From contig NZ_JBELAU010000002.1 in the NCBI RefSeq assembly GCF_040253585.1, forward strand, positions 372,001 to 436,000: a DNA stretch of 64,000 nt, written 5' to 3'. Under the pieces are notes generated by a model. The model was not told where the DNA came from. It was given only the letters and a program-made list of their open reading frames with translations, and did no database searches. A program made the position numbers and the translations under genes. Source of the stretch: Emticicia sp040253585. GTDB lineage: Bacteria; Bacteroidota; Bacteroidia; Cytophagales; Spirosomataceae. Shown one piece after another: positions 26,355 to 34,449 of this stretch (within the stretch, counting starts at the first letter, position 1; every line of letters starts with the position of its first letter).

Positions 26355-26377
26355 AGTGAATTTATTCACTGTAAGCA

Positions 26378-26953
26378 ATGATAAAACCAATCATAGAAGA
26401 AGAAGAATTTAGTGGAATAAATTTCACCCAAGAACCTCTCCGAAAAGGCGAGTACGAAGGCTGTGTGTTTACGAACTGTGATTTCTCGAATTTACATCTC
26501 TCGAACTTCGATTTTGTGGAGTGTGAGTTTGAAGACTGCAACCTAAGCAACGTAAAAGTTAGCAATACTTCCTTCAAACATGTGAAGTTCAAGAATTGTA
26601 AGTTGTTGGGTGTAAATTTTGGTGAATGTAATCCGTTTTTGTTTTCGGTAAGTTTCGATGATTGCTTTTTGCATTTAGCTGGTTTTTATCAACTAAAAAT
26701 GAAAGGAACGAAGTTTAAAAACTGTAATCTGAAAGAAGCAGATTTTACTGAAACCGACCTTTCGAGTGCAATTTTTGATAATTGTGAATTTGTTTCGGCA
26801 GTTTTTGAGCGAACAATCTTAGAAAAAGCCGATTTACGTACCTCACAAAATTTTTCAATTGATCCCGAATTGAATCGAGTAAAAAAAGCAAGGTTCTCGC
26901 TCAATAACGTCCGAGGGCTTTTGGATAAATATAATATTGAAATAGAAAATTAG
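26378..26953 (+). CDS. Pentapeptide-repeat protein, Qnr/McbG-like
   Basis: This 191-residue protein is built from A(D/N)LXX-type pentapeptides, here with many Cys and Phe (CVFTNCDFSN, CEFEDCNLSN, FKNCNLKEADF). The repeats run from about residue 11 to 155 and should form a right-handed quadrilateral beta-helix. A short C-terminal helix (NNVRGLLDKYNIEI) resembles the dimerising end of Qnr proteins, and the length is near that of Qnr (about 218). Qnr-like proteins mimic DNA and protect gyrase and topoisomerase IV from quinolones or microcins; whether this one does is inference. It lies between two related membrane coiled-coil genes, with the next gene starting 10 bases after its stop. Confidence 0.85.
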   Translation: MIKPIIEEEEFSGINFTQEPLRKGEYEGCVFTNCDFSNLHLSNFDFVECEFEDCNLSNVKVSNTSFKHVKFKNCKLLGVNFGECNPFLFSVSFDDCFLHLAGFYQLKMKGTKFKNCNLKEADFTETDLSSAIFDNCEFVSAVFERTILEKADLRTSQNFSIDPELNRVKKARFSLNNVRGLLDKYNIEIEN

Positions 26954-26963
26954 TTTTCAAACT

Positions 26964-28361
26964 ATGGAAAACCCAGAAGATTATTATAATTCAGACTTCC
27001 AGCACGGTTATTTAATCGGTGTTGAAAATATCCGAAAAGATAAAGACCAAGATGATGACCCTTATGAGGGTTACATCTCAAGCCACGTAACCTACGAATG
27101 GCTACAAGAACGCATTTCGGAGAAAAAACAAGAAGTAGCTAAAATTGATGCCGAAATAGCCGAAACGAAGGAAAAACAAAAAACTTCGTTCGATAAGCTA
27201 CAAGAATACGTGATGGGTATCGGTACGCACTCACGCAAAGTTGGTTTTGTACAAGACCAAATCGACGATAACTTGGCTAATATCAAACGAATCGAAGGGA
27301 AACGTAATCGTAATGAGTCGCCGTATTCGTTATTTGCAGGAATCTTATATTTGTTGGCAGGTATTGCTTTCGTTACTGGCGATTTGATTATTTCGCACGA
27401 AATTGTGGCTTATGCCCTCAATATACGAGATAATTATGAGGCTTGGGCATTTGCAATCGGCTTAGCGATGCTTTCGGTATTGTTAAAACCTGCTTATGAT
27501 AGATTAGTTGAGCAACCATATATCAACGAATATTCGCCAAAAACTAAGCGTACTTACGCCATCTTTCAAGGCTTTTTAGTAGCATTTTCGGTAGCTACAA
27601 TGCTTATTTTGGGTTGGTTTCGGTACGAAGCCTACAAAACCGACAAGCTAAAAGAGAGCATCAACAAACAAATTAAGGCGATGCAGCTCAACAGCCAACC
27701 AATGGACCCAACGGCCGTAAATCCTGCTGATAATCAAGTACTTATTCAAAAAATGGATGAGCAACTAAAGGCTTATGATAAACTTAATCTTGATTTAGTG
27801 AATAGTCCGTGGGCTTTGATGTCATTTATTTTGAGTGGGGTTTTGTTTGCTATTGCAGGTGCAATCTGTTTAGGTATTTCTTTCCCGATTATGCAATCAT
27901 ATTGGTATAACTGGCTTCAAGCAGGACCCGCAATTCGCCGAATTAAGAAACGTAATCTAAAATTAATTGAAGAATTAAAAGCAGCCGAAGGCGAACTGGC
28001 TCAACAGATTACACAAAAAAGCATTTTAGAAAACGACTTAGCTTTATTACCAAACTTAGCGGAACTAAAAGCCGAAAGAAGAGAAATCTTGGCTCATATT
28101 GAAGATATGCTCAACCGCTCGAAAGTAGCAGACCAAGACCGACGCATCAATACTTTTGACGATGGTTTAGAAAAAGGAAAAGCCAATCGTGACGAAATGA
28201 CCGACGAAGAATACGAAGAATTTAGAAGTACGTCGGTGCGTCAGATGCGAAATGCTCAAGATACTAAAACAGATGCAGGGCCGAAAGTTTATCGCAATAA
28301 CGGCCTTCGTCCACATCAGGCTTTACGCAAAGTAATTACTGAGCAGTTTAATCAGAATTAG
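26964..28361 (+). CDS. Coiled-coil / four-TM / coiled-coil membrane protein B (unrecognised)
   Basis: This 465-residue protein is the larger relative of the product of 25152-26237. Residues 1-45 are acidic and 46-115 form a coiled coil. Transmembrane segments lie at about 121-144, 159-177, 198-218 and 284-308, with a charged loop (220-283) between the last two. A second coiled coil at 323-388 contains LKAERREILAHI. The last 75 residues are charged (DEEYEEF, RRINTF). There is no enzyme motif, no Walker box and no signal peptide. It is probably translated together with the pentapeptide-repeat gene 10 bases upstream. A membrane-anchored scaffold or sensor role is inference only. Confidence 0.8.
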   Translation: MENPEDYYNSDFQHGYLIGVENIRKDKDQDDDPYEGYISSHVTYEWLQERISEKKQEVAKIDAEIAETKEKQKTSFDKLQEYVMGIGTHSRKVGFVQDQIDDNLANIKRIEGKRNRNESPYSLFAGILYLLAGIAFVTGDLIISHEIVAYALNIRDNYEAWAFAIGLAMLSVLLKPAYDRLVEQPYINEYSPKTKRTYAIFQGFLVAFSVATMLILGWFRYEAYKTDKLKESINKQIKAMQLNSQPMDPTAVNPADNQVLIQKMDEQLKAYDKLNLDLVNSPWALMSFILSGVLFAIAGAICLGISFPIMQSYWYNWLQAGPAIRRIKKRNLKLIEELKAAEGELAQQITQKSILENDLALLPNLAELKAERREILAHIEDMLNRSKVADQDRRINTFDDGLEKGKANRDEMTDEEYEEFRSTSVRQMRNAQDTKTDAGPKVYRNNGLRPHQALRKVITEQFNQN

Positions 28362-28514
28362 TAATTGGTTGTTATTAAACAATTATGTGTCATCGACTTG
28401 TTAGAAAACAAAGTAGTATTCACAAGTTTTCCTAAGTAATTTGAAAAATGGCTTGAAACTACCCCATTAGGGGTTAAATATTGGTAGAGTATTGCAATAG
28501 CGTTGATGGTAAGC

Positions 28515-28557
28515 GTGCCGTAGGTACGCAACAATAAAAGTAGTGTACCTACGGCAC
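28515..28557. repeat. 13-bp perfect inverted repeat with internal GTAG/CTAC
   Basis: GTGCCGTAGGTAC (28515-28527) and GTACCTACGGCAC (28545-28557) are exact reverse complements around 17 bases. GTAG at 28520-28523 and CTAC at 28549-28552 connect it with the other GTAG-hairpin elements, although here extra paired bases lie outside the tetranucleotide. Confidence 0.75.
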
Positions 28558-28671
28558 ACATTCTTTGATGGGTTGTTATTTTTTCTATCAATATTTAGTG
28601 CCTAATGGCACACAAAAACTAATTTAGTAATTACAAATAACCTGTTTACTAATAACGAATAACCCATTGAT

Positions 28672-28720
28672 AATAAGCAATTTAAGTCCAAAGAATTGAC
28701 TTGAATTGCTTATTTTTTTA
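28672..28720 (+). terminator. Strong hairpin terminator
   Basis: The arms 28672-28688 and 28698-28714 pair over 17 bases with a single G-U, followed by a T run to 28720. It lies about 310 bases after the stop of membrane protein B, and I see no gene between, so it probably ends that transcript. Confidence 0.75.
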
Positions 28721-28838
28721 ATCATTCTTTAATATAATTGTACTATTTAAAGATTTTTTGCACTTTTCAATGATTATTTTAGGAAATTATATTTTTTTAT
28801 GCGAAACTTTGTATTGTAAACAAACGAAAATACATATT

Positions 28839-29291
28839 ATGTCAAGCAAAAAAATTGATTTTCTTCTTCCTGCCGATGTAGCTGCTGGTGCAACTTCGGG
28901 TATTTTATTGGGTGATTTTAACAATTGGGACTCTAACAAAGGTGTTGCTTTAAAACAACAAAAAGACGGTTCATTGAAAGCTTCAGTTAGCTTACAGTCG
29001 GGTTCTTACGAATACCGTTACTTATTAAATGATGGCCGCTGGGTAAACGATACACAAGCTTCAAAATATAGTTATAATTCAGAATTTTCAGTTGAAAACT
29101 GTGTAATCGAAGTAGCTGCTGAGGCTGCTGCTCCAAAAACTGCTACAACCAAAACGGTAAAAGCAAAAGCAACGCCTGAGCCAGTAGCAGAAAAAGCTCC
29201 TGCGAAAGTAGCGAAAGCTAAAGTTGCTGCCGAACCAAAAGTTGAAACTAAAGCCAAAGCAACTAAAACTACTAAAGCTAAGAAAGCTTAA
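28839..29291 (+). CDS. Isoamylase-N/CBM48-like glycan-binding domain protein with Lys/Ala-rich tail
   Basis: The start is the ATG 28839 (MSSKKIDFLLP), giving 150 residues; the frame extends 27 codons upstream through AT-rich DNA without support. Residues 1-90 form an early-set beta-sandwich like the glycogen-binding domains of AMPK-beta and isoamylase: GILLGDFNNWD, then SYEYRYLLNDGRWVNDT with conserved Trp and Asn. Residues 95-150 are a low-complexity tail of Ala, Lys, Pro and Thr repeats (KAKAT, KVAKAK) with strong positive charge, like histone H1 tails. There is no enzyme domain and no signal peptide, so it should be cytoplasmic. It could tether glycogen to an acidic polymer, but that is inference. 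A hairpin terminator follows. Confidence 0.8.
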   Translation: MSSKKIDFLLPADVAAGATSGILLGDFNNWDSNKGVALKQQKDGSLKASVSLQSGSYEYRYLLNDGRWVNDTQASKYSYNSEFSVENCVIEVAAEAAAPKTATTKTVKAKATPEPVAEKAPAKVAKAKVAAEPKVETKAKATKTTKAKKA

Positions 29292-29328
29292 TAGCGAGTA
29301 TTAGAGTAGATAGTTAAAATTATTATGG

Positions 29329-29366
29329 GGTCTCTTGAATATTTTTCGAGAGACCTCTTATTTTTA
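29329..29366 (+). terminator. Hairpin terminator
   Basis: GGTCTCTTG (29329-29337) pairs with CGAGAGACC (29347-29355) with one G-U, followed by TCTTATTTTT. It ends the CBM48-like gene. Confidence 0.8.
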
Positions 29367-29456
29367 CCCCAAATTTGATAAACAAAAGCACTGAACAGTA
29401 CGTTTTAAGCATAAACAGATATATCTACATTTTATATACATCTTAATTGATTCAAA

Positions 29457-29930
29457 ATGGCACAGGCAAAAGTTGAAATCATTGACGCACTGCGTCGGAC
29501 TGCAAAAAAATTAAGTTCGGGAAACGAATATATGTGGGGCCACATGGGAAGCTGCAACTGCGGAAATCTCGTGCAGGAAGTAACCAAACGTACAAAGGCC
29601 GAGATTCATGCCTACGCCATGCAAGGCAACGGCGATTGGAACGAGCAATTGAATGAATATTGTGGAATTTCGGAAATGCCGATTGATATGCTTATTCACG
29701 AAATGCTTACGTCAGGTTTTTCGTTGGAAGACCTCCAAAACCTCGAAAAATTATCGGATAAGAAAATTTTAATGCGTCTGCCAGTCGAAAATCGTTATCT
29801 TCGCCACAATGTTAAGGCTGATGTTATCGTTTATCTTACGGAGTGGGCAAATATGCTCGAAGAACAACTCCTCGATACTATCAAACTGCCTGAGTTTTTA
29901 CAGGAACAGAAGACTTTAGAATATGCGTAA
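29457..29930 (+). CDS. Conserved hypothetical protein, 157 residues
   Basis: I do not recognise a named family. The protein is soluble and mostly helical, with no signal peptide. A CNCG motif in WGHMGSCNCGNLVQEV (residues 27-42) could bind metal with a later Cys (NEYCGI). Many Bacteroidota genomes seem to carry similar small proteins. Its stop overlaps the next start by 8 bases (ATGCGTAA), so the two genes are translationally coupled. Confidence 0.75.
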   Translation: MAQAKVEIIDALRRTAKKLSSGNEYMWGHMGSCNCGNLVQEVTKRTKAEIHAYAMQGNGDWNEQLNEYCGISEMPIDMLIHEMLTSGFSLEDLQNLEKLSDKKILMRLPVENRYLRHNVKADVIVYLTEWANMLEEQLLDTIKLPEFLQEQKTLEYA

Positions 29931-30555
29931 AATTATTTTAGCGAGTGCGTTGATTATAAGCTCATTGAGCATTTTCGCCCAAGAAGGAATCCCGACTTCG
30001 AGCGATAAAGACAGCCAAACCAAAGTATTTTTTGAAAAACCAAAACCCGAATGGAAAGAAAAACTAAGATATGGCGGAACATTTTGGCTGGGTTTTTTCG
30101 GTGCTTTTTATATTGACGCCTCGCCAATAGTTGGTTATGAATTAAACGATAAAGGAACAATTGCGGGTATAGGAGCAAATTTTATTTTTCAAGGAACATT
30201 TAACCGTAATAGTTCTACAAACACAAATAATACGATTTTTGGGCCTAAAGTATTCGTTCGTCAGCAAGTTTTCAAACGTTTTTTTGCTCATGCAGAATAC
30301 GAATTTATAAGAGCTGATGCTTATCAATTTTACTCTTACATTGATAACCCAACCAACCCAAGTGCCGCTTTTAAGAAAGTTTGGGGCAGTTCGCCCCTCA
30401 TCGGGGCTGGTTTTTATCAAGGAGGCGATGGGCGACGTGGAAGTTTTATCTCGTTGATGTATAATTTAGGTTATCCAAACCGAGGATTTATCAGCCCACA
30501 AAGCTTACTTGGTAGTGAAACACCAATTACGCTTCGCTATGGATTTTTGTTTTAA
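29923..30555 (+). CDS. Putative outer-membrane beta-barrel protein
   Basis: This 210-residue protein has a signal peptide (MRKIILASALIISSLSIFAQ) and a mature part with alternating polar and hydrophobic strands (FWLGFFGAFYIDASPIVGYEL, FFAHAEYEFIRA). It ends in a strand whose last residue is Phe (TLRYGFLF), typical of beta-barrels inserted by the BAM complex. With about 190 mature residues it would be a small barrel of eight strands or so. It overlaps the preceding cytoplasmic gene by 8 bases, so the two share an operon; how their jobs connect is unclear. A hairpin terminator follows. Confidence 0.7.
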   Translation: MRKIILASALIISSLSIFAQEGIPTSSDKDSQTKVFFEKPKPEWKEKLRYGGTFWLGFFGAFYIDASPIVGYELNDKGTIAGIGANFIFQGTFNRNSSTNTNNTIFGPKVFVRQQVFKRFFAHAEYEFIRADAYQFYSYIDNPTNPSAAFKKVWGSSPLIGAGFYQGGDGRRGSFISLMYNLGYPNRGFISPQSLLGSETPITLRYGFLF

Positions 30556-30584
30556 ATTTGTAAGTCAAAATATTATTTTTTAGC

Positions 30585-30616
30585 AATCTCCTTCTCATAA
30601 AAAGAAGGAGATTTTT
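30585..30616 (+). terminator. Hairpin terminator directly upstream of the VTT-protein gene
   Basis: AATCTCCTTCT (30585-30595) pairs with AGAAGGAGATT (30603-30613) around 7 bases, with T following. It ends the outer-membrane gene only 13 bases before the TTG start of the next gene, so it could also act as an attenuator or sequester the GGAG sequence at 30607-30610. Confidence 0.75.
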
Positions 30617-30629
30617 AATTTTATTACCT

Positions 30630-31304
30630 TTGAAAATCTCCAACAAATACTCATTTCCGCTCATTTCTTCTGTTTTTCTGACGGTTATTCCATTAATTTT
30701 TAGTTCAGCTCTTACGGTTACGGTTATAACTCACGAAAATACTGTTTCAGCGTTTAACTGGCAAGACTGGACTCTTATCACATTTATTTGCTGCCTTACC
30801 TGTACATTTGCCTTTACTCCTCCTACCTTGTTGGCTCTTATTTTTGGGTATTTCATTTCATGGAATGCGGTTTTACCAGTTTTTTTGATGAATATGGTGG
30901 CTATTTTCCTCGTAAACATCATTACCAAACGCATTGATGGTGATAACTTCAGAGATTATCTATCTAATAATATGAATGTTAGTAGTATATTAGAAAATAT
31001 CCGTAAAGAAGAATTAAAGTTTATTTTCTTTACCAAACTTTCACCAGTATTACCTTTTGCACTCACAAATTTCGTATTTGCTTTATCAGGAGCTAAACTT
31101 AAAAATATACTTTTGGGTGGCTTTTTTGGCATGATTCCTCGTACACTCTTAGCAGTTTGGACAGGTTCACAGGCCAAAGAAATCAGACGTTTACTTGAAA
31201 ATCCGAATGAGGGAAACCTACAAAAGATTTTGGTAATCCTACTACTGGTCGTTTCGGTGGGTGGAATTTTATATTATGTTCTGCCACGAAGGGTAAAAAA
31301 CTAA
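30630..31304 (+). CDS. VTT-domain (TVP38/TMEM64, DedA-superfamily) membrane protein
   Basis: This is an integral inner-membrane protein of 224 residues with five or six hydrophobic segments. The VTT/SNARE-associated core is visible: a glycine/proline-rich FTPPTLLALIFGYF segment, then FFTKLSPVLPFALTNFVFAL and GGFFGMIPRTLL with conserved Pro and Arg. Relatives are thought to be lipid flippases or scramblases. The start seems to be TTG at 30630, since the first in-frame ATG lies after two membrane segments. The start sits 13 bases after a terminator hairpin that carries GGAG, an arrangement that may limit expression. It is convergent with the RND pump gene. Confidence 0.85.
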   Translation: MKISNKYSFPLISSVFLTVIPLIFSSALTVTVITHENTVSAFNWQDWTLITFICCLTCTFAFTPPTLLALIFGYFISWNAVLPVFLMNMVAIFLVNIITKRIDGDNFRDYLSNNMNVSSILENIRKEELKFIFFTKLSPVLPFALTNFVFALSGAKLKNILLGGFFGMIPRTLLAVWTGSQAKEIRRLLENPNEGNLQKILVILLLVVSVGGILYYVLPRRVKN

Positions 31305-31344
31305 AACCCGCAAAGTCTCAGAAAAGAGAAACCTTGCAGGTTTT
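31303..31344. repeat. Imperfect hairpin, AACCTGCAAGG type; bidirectional terminator
   Basis: AAAACCCGCAAAGTCTC pairs imperfectly with GAGAAACCTTGCAGGTTTT between two convergent genes. The right half carries the same word as the perfect palindrome at 1640-1673, so these are two members of one dispersed family. Confidence 0.6.
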
Positions 31345-31361
31345 AATAGTAACCTGAAAAA

Positions 31362-34300
31362 TCACACACTTGGCGGCAGCAATTTATACATCACAGGCGT
31401 AACGATTCTGGTCAAAATCAATGATGAAATCAATCCGCCAACAATTACCAAAGCCAAAGGTGAATAAAGTGGTGAGTGTTCCATAATTAGCGGAATCATA
31501 CCACCGATGGCAGTCATGGTTGTCAGAACGATTGGAATGAAACGGGTTTCGCCAGCTTCTTCGATGGCCTCATCTATACTCAAACCATTCTCTTTCCGCA
31601 AGAAATTGGTATAATCTACGAGTAAAATAGAGTTTTTTACCTCAATTCCTGCCAAAGCAATGATTCCCACAATAGCCGTGAATGAGAGTGAATTTCCTGT
31701 AAAAAGCAAAATCAAAATTGCTCCAATCATTCCGAGCGGAATAACTGAAAGTACGATAAACGTACTTTTGAAAGTTTTAAATTCGAGAATCAAAATAGCA
31801 ATAATTCCAAAAATTGTGATAATAATAATTGTGCCAAGTCCACCAAAAGTTTCGGCCGAACGTTCCACTTCTCCAGCCATTTTAAACTCATAACCTTTCG
31901 GAAGTTTGATTTTATTGAGTTTCTCAACGGCTTCTTTCGTCACATTTGGCGTAAGAAATCCACTTTTGATAAAAGCAGAAACGGTTGAATATCTATCTCG
32001 GTCGTAGTGATTGATCCTGTTGGGCGAAGTCTCGAAACCAACGGTAGCCAATTGGCTCAAAGGCACGAGCGTTCCCATTTGATTGGCTACAAATATTTTA
32101 GAGAAAACATCCATACTTGGGCGTTGTTCACGAGGTAAATTTACATTGAGGTTCATTTCTTCGCCTTCTTTTTCTTTATAAATTCCAAGATTAACGCCCG
32201 CAATTCCCATTCTGATGGTGCGGTCAATATCAACCGTCGGAATACCCAACATTCCTGCTTTATCTTTGTTGATATTTACTCGTAAATCTACATTTTGTGC
32301 CGAAAGTGCATTATTTACATAAATTGTGCCTTTTGTATCTTTGAATGCTTGCTCAACTTTTGCCGAAATAACTCGCAACGAATCAAGGTTTTCGCCCATG
32401 ATTCTGACCGCCAAAGGTGCTTCAAACGGAGCCCCTTGCTCAAACTGAATCACACGGATTTTTGCTCCCGCATACGAGTCGAAAATACCTCTTAATTCAT
32501 CAATAAATTGCTCCCGTTCTGGCACTTCTACTTTATCTTGTAGCTGCACAAAAAGTTGTGAATAATTAGAAAGTGTTCCGCCTACGGGCAAAGTATTGTA
32601 ATAAATTCTTGGATTACTTTTTCCTACGTTTGTCGCAAAATTCTTGACGATTTTATGTTTCAAAAGTTCTTTTTCTACAAAACGAGCTGCTTTGTCAGTT
32701 TCTGATAAACTTGTACCAAGTGGTGTTTCTATATTTATCAAAAATTGTGGTTTTTCGGAGCGTGGAAACACGCTCATACCAACGATTGGAATCAAAGCCA
32801 AACTTCCTACAAAAATCAATACAGCTACCAAAAGAGCAGTTTTGGGATACGAAAGTGCCTTATGCAATACTTTTCGGTACGAACCTTCGATGCCTTTTTT
32901 CATCAAACGCAATACAATATTTTCGCCGTGTTCTTCACGTGGCATTAGTTGGCTGGCCAAAAATGGTACGATTGTGAGCGAAACAAAAAGCGAAGCGATG
33001 ATGGTCATAATTACGGCCATCGGTAAACTTCTGATAAAATCTCCTGCCGATTCGGGTAAAAAACAGAGCGGTAAAAACGCAAAAATCAAAGTAGCTGTAC
33101 AGCCCAAAACTGCCAGACTGATTTGCTTCGTTGCTTCGATGGCTGCTTCTCGACGTGGCATTCCAGTTCGGAGAAATCGAGCGATGTTTTCGACTACTAC
33201 AATTGAATCATCTACCAACAATCCGAGGGCAATTACAAGCCCAACTACGCTCAATTGATTGATACCAAAACCAGCTAAATCGAGCATCGTCAGACCGATT
33301 GCTAAAGACAACGGAATGGAAATCATTACGATAATGGCGGGGCGAATACCCAATGGAATGAGCGTGATGAGTACCAATAAAATGGCAATACCGAAGTCAC
33401 GAGCCAAACCAAACAAACGAGTTGAAACGCTTTTTACTTGGTCGAAACTTTGTTCAAATTTAATATCTGGTGGTAAGTTCTTGGCAAAACTATCAATGAT
33501 TGGCCGAATTTCTTCGCCCGTTTTGAAGATATTGCTGCCGTCCTTCATGGTAGCAGTAATGAAAACTGCTCTTTTTCCATTCAAACGACCTAAATAATTT
33601 TCTTCTTCGTAGTCAAATTTTACATCAGCAATATCTCTCAAATAAGTTACGGTTGTGCCTGACGAACTCACGATTGTACTTTTTATTTCATCAAGGTTTT
33701 CGTAGCTACCCGAAGTTTTTACACTAAATTTCCGACTGCCGATTTCGATATTTCCTGCGGGAACGTTGGCATTTTCCGATTGAATTGCCCCCAAAACTCG
33801 GTTCAGCGGAATTCGGAATTGAGCCATTTTATCCAAATTGATCGAAATTGTGACCTGTTGCTTAGGAAATGCCCAAATTTCAGAAGTTTTTATTGATTTT
33901 ACTTTTAATAATTTATCTTTCAGATTGTCGGCTTCTTTTTCCAAATCTTTGTATGGCGTAGTTTCTGACATCAACGCACATTGAATGATGTTGACACCTT
34001 CAGGCGTAAAACGCAGCACATCCATGCTATAAATATCGGCAGGGAGTTTACTACGAATAGCGTTTAATTCACGCACAACTTCGTTATATTTATCATCGGG
34101 GTTGATTGAATGTACAAATTCCAAACGGATTTGAGCCACACCTTCATCTGATGTAGAAATAACTTTTTTAATATCGCTGATTTCGGACATTTTATCCTCA
34201 ATCGGATTAACGATGAGTTTTTCCATATCAGCAGGCGATGTTCCTGGGTAAACCACCACGATACTATTGAAAGTTGCCTTCAAAGCCGGGTCTTCGGCCT

Positions 34301-34400
34301 TAGGCATATTGAGCAATGAATTAACTCCAATTGCCATAATCATTACAAAAATGATAATGGTAAATTGGTAGTTTTTGACGGAAAATTCGACGAGACGCAT
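31362..34400 (-). CDS. RND-family efflux pump, inner-membrane permease
   Basis: This 1012-residue proton-driven exporter of the AcrB/HAE family exports drugs or other toxic compounds through an adaptor and TolC. The usual layout is visible: a first TM helix at about 12-30, a large periplasmic loop, a helix bundle with GLLVDDSIVVVENIARF (the Asp pair of the proton relay), a second periplasmic loop starting near residue 550, and a C-terminal helix bundle with ALAGIEVKNSILLVDY. The adaptor and TolC genes are upstream on the same strand, but a four-helix-bundle gene and short repeats separate the pump from its adaptor. The substrate cannot be read from sequence. Confidence 0.95.
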   Translation of the reverse strand: MRLVEFSVKNYQFTIIIFVMIMAIGVNSLLNMPKAEDPALKATFNSIVVVYPGTSPADMEKLIVNPIEDKMSEISDIKKVISTSDEGVAQIRLEFVHSINPDDKYNEVVRELNAIRSKLPADIYSMDVLRFTPEGVNIIQCALMSETTPYKDLEKEADNLKDKLLKVKSIKTSEIWAFPKQQVTISINLDKMAQFRIPLNRVLGAIQSENANVPAGNIEIGSRKFSVKTSGSYENLDEIKSTIVSSSGTTVTYLRDIADVKFDYEEENYLGRLNGKRAVFITATMKDGSNIFKTGEEIRPIIDSFAKNLPPDIKFEQSFDQVKSVSTRLFGLARDFGIAILLVLITLIPLGIRPAIIVMISIPLSLAIGLTMLDLAGFGINQLSVVGLVIALGLLVDDSIVVVENIARFLRTGMPRREAAIEATKQISLAVLGCTATLIFAFLPLCFLPESAGDFIRSLPMAVIMTIIASLFVSLTIVPFLASQLMPREEHGENIVLRLMKKGIEGSYRKVLHKALSYPKTALLVAVLIFVGSLALIPIVGMSVFPRSEKPQFLINIETPLGTSLSETDKAARFVEKELLKHKIVKNFATNVGKSNPRIYYNTLPVGGTLSNYSQLFVQLQDKVEVPEREQFIDELRGIFDSYAGAKIRVIQFEQGAPFEAPLAVRIMGENLDSLRVISAKVEQAFKDTKGTIYVNNALSAQNVDLRVNINKDKAGMLGIPTVDIDRTIRMGIAGVNLGIYKEKEGEEMNLNVNLPREQRPSMDVFSKIFVANQMGTLVPLSQLATVGFETSPNRINHYDRDRYSTVSAFIKSGFLTPNVTKEAVEKLNKIKLPKGYEFKMAGEVERSAETFGGLGTIIIITIFGIIAILILEFKTFKSTFIVLSVIPLGMIGAILILLFTGNSLSFTAIVGIIALAGIEVKNSILLVDYTNFLRKENGLSIDEAIEEAGETRFIPIVLTTMTAIGGMIPLIMEHSPLYSPLALVIVGGLISSLILTRIVTPVMYKLLPPSV

Positions 34401-34410
34401 TATAATTAAG

Positions 34411-34436
34411 AATTAAGAATGTAGAATTAAGAATGA
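34411..34436. repeat. Left arm of a 26-bp inverted repeat flanking the four-helix-bundle gene
   Basis: This AATTAAGAATGTAGAATTAA-type segment matches the reverse complement of 34840-34865 in 25 of 26 positions. It lies between the four-helix-bundle gene and the RND pump gene, in a stretch of AATTAAG tandem words. Confidence 0.8.
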
Positions 34437-34449
34437 AAGAAACGTTTCA

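Larger units (their letters stand above)
28362..28838. other. 477-bp intergenic region after the coiled-coil cassette
   Basis: It contains the GTAG-type inverted repeat (28515-28557), then AT-rich sequence and the terminator at 28672-28720. From 28720 to 28838 it must hold the promoter of the CBM48-like gene; AAACTTTG at about 28804-28811 is a 7/8 match to TAnnTTTG. No credible coding frame or RNA gene is visible. Confidence 0.5.
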
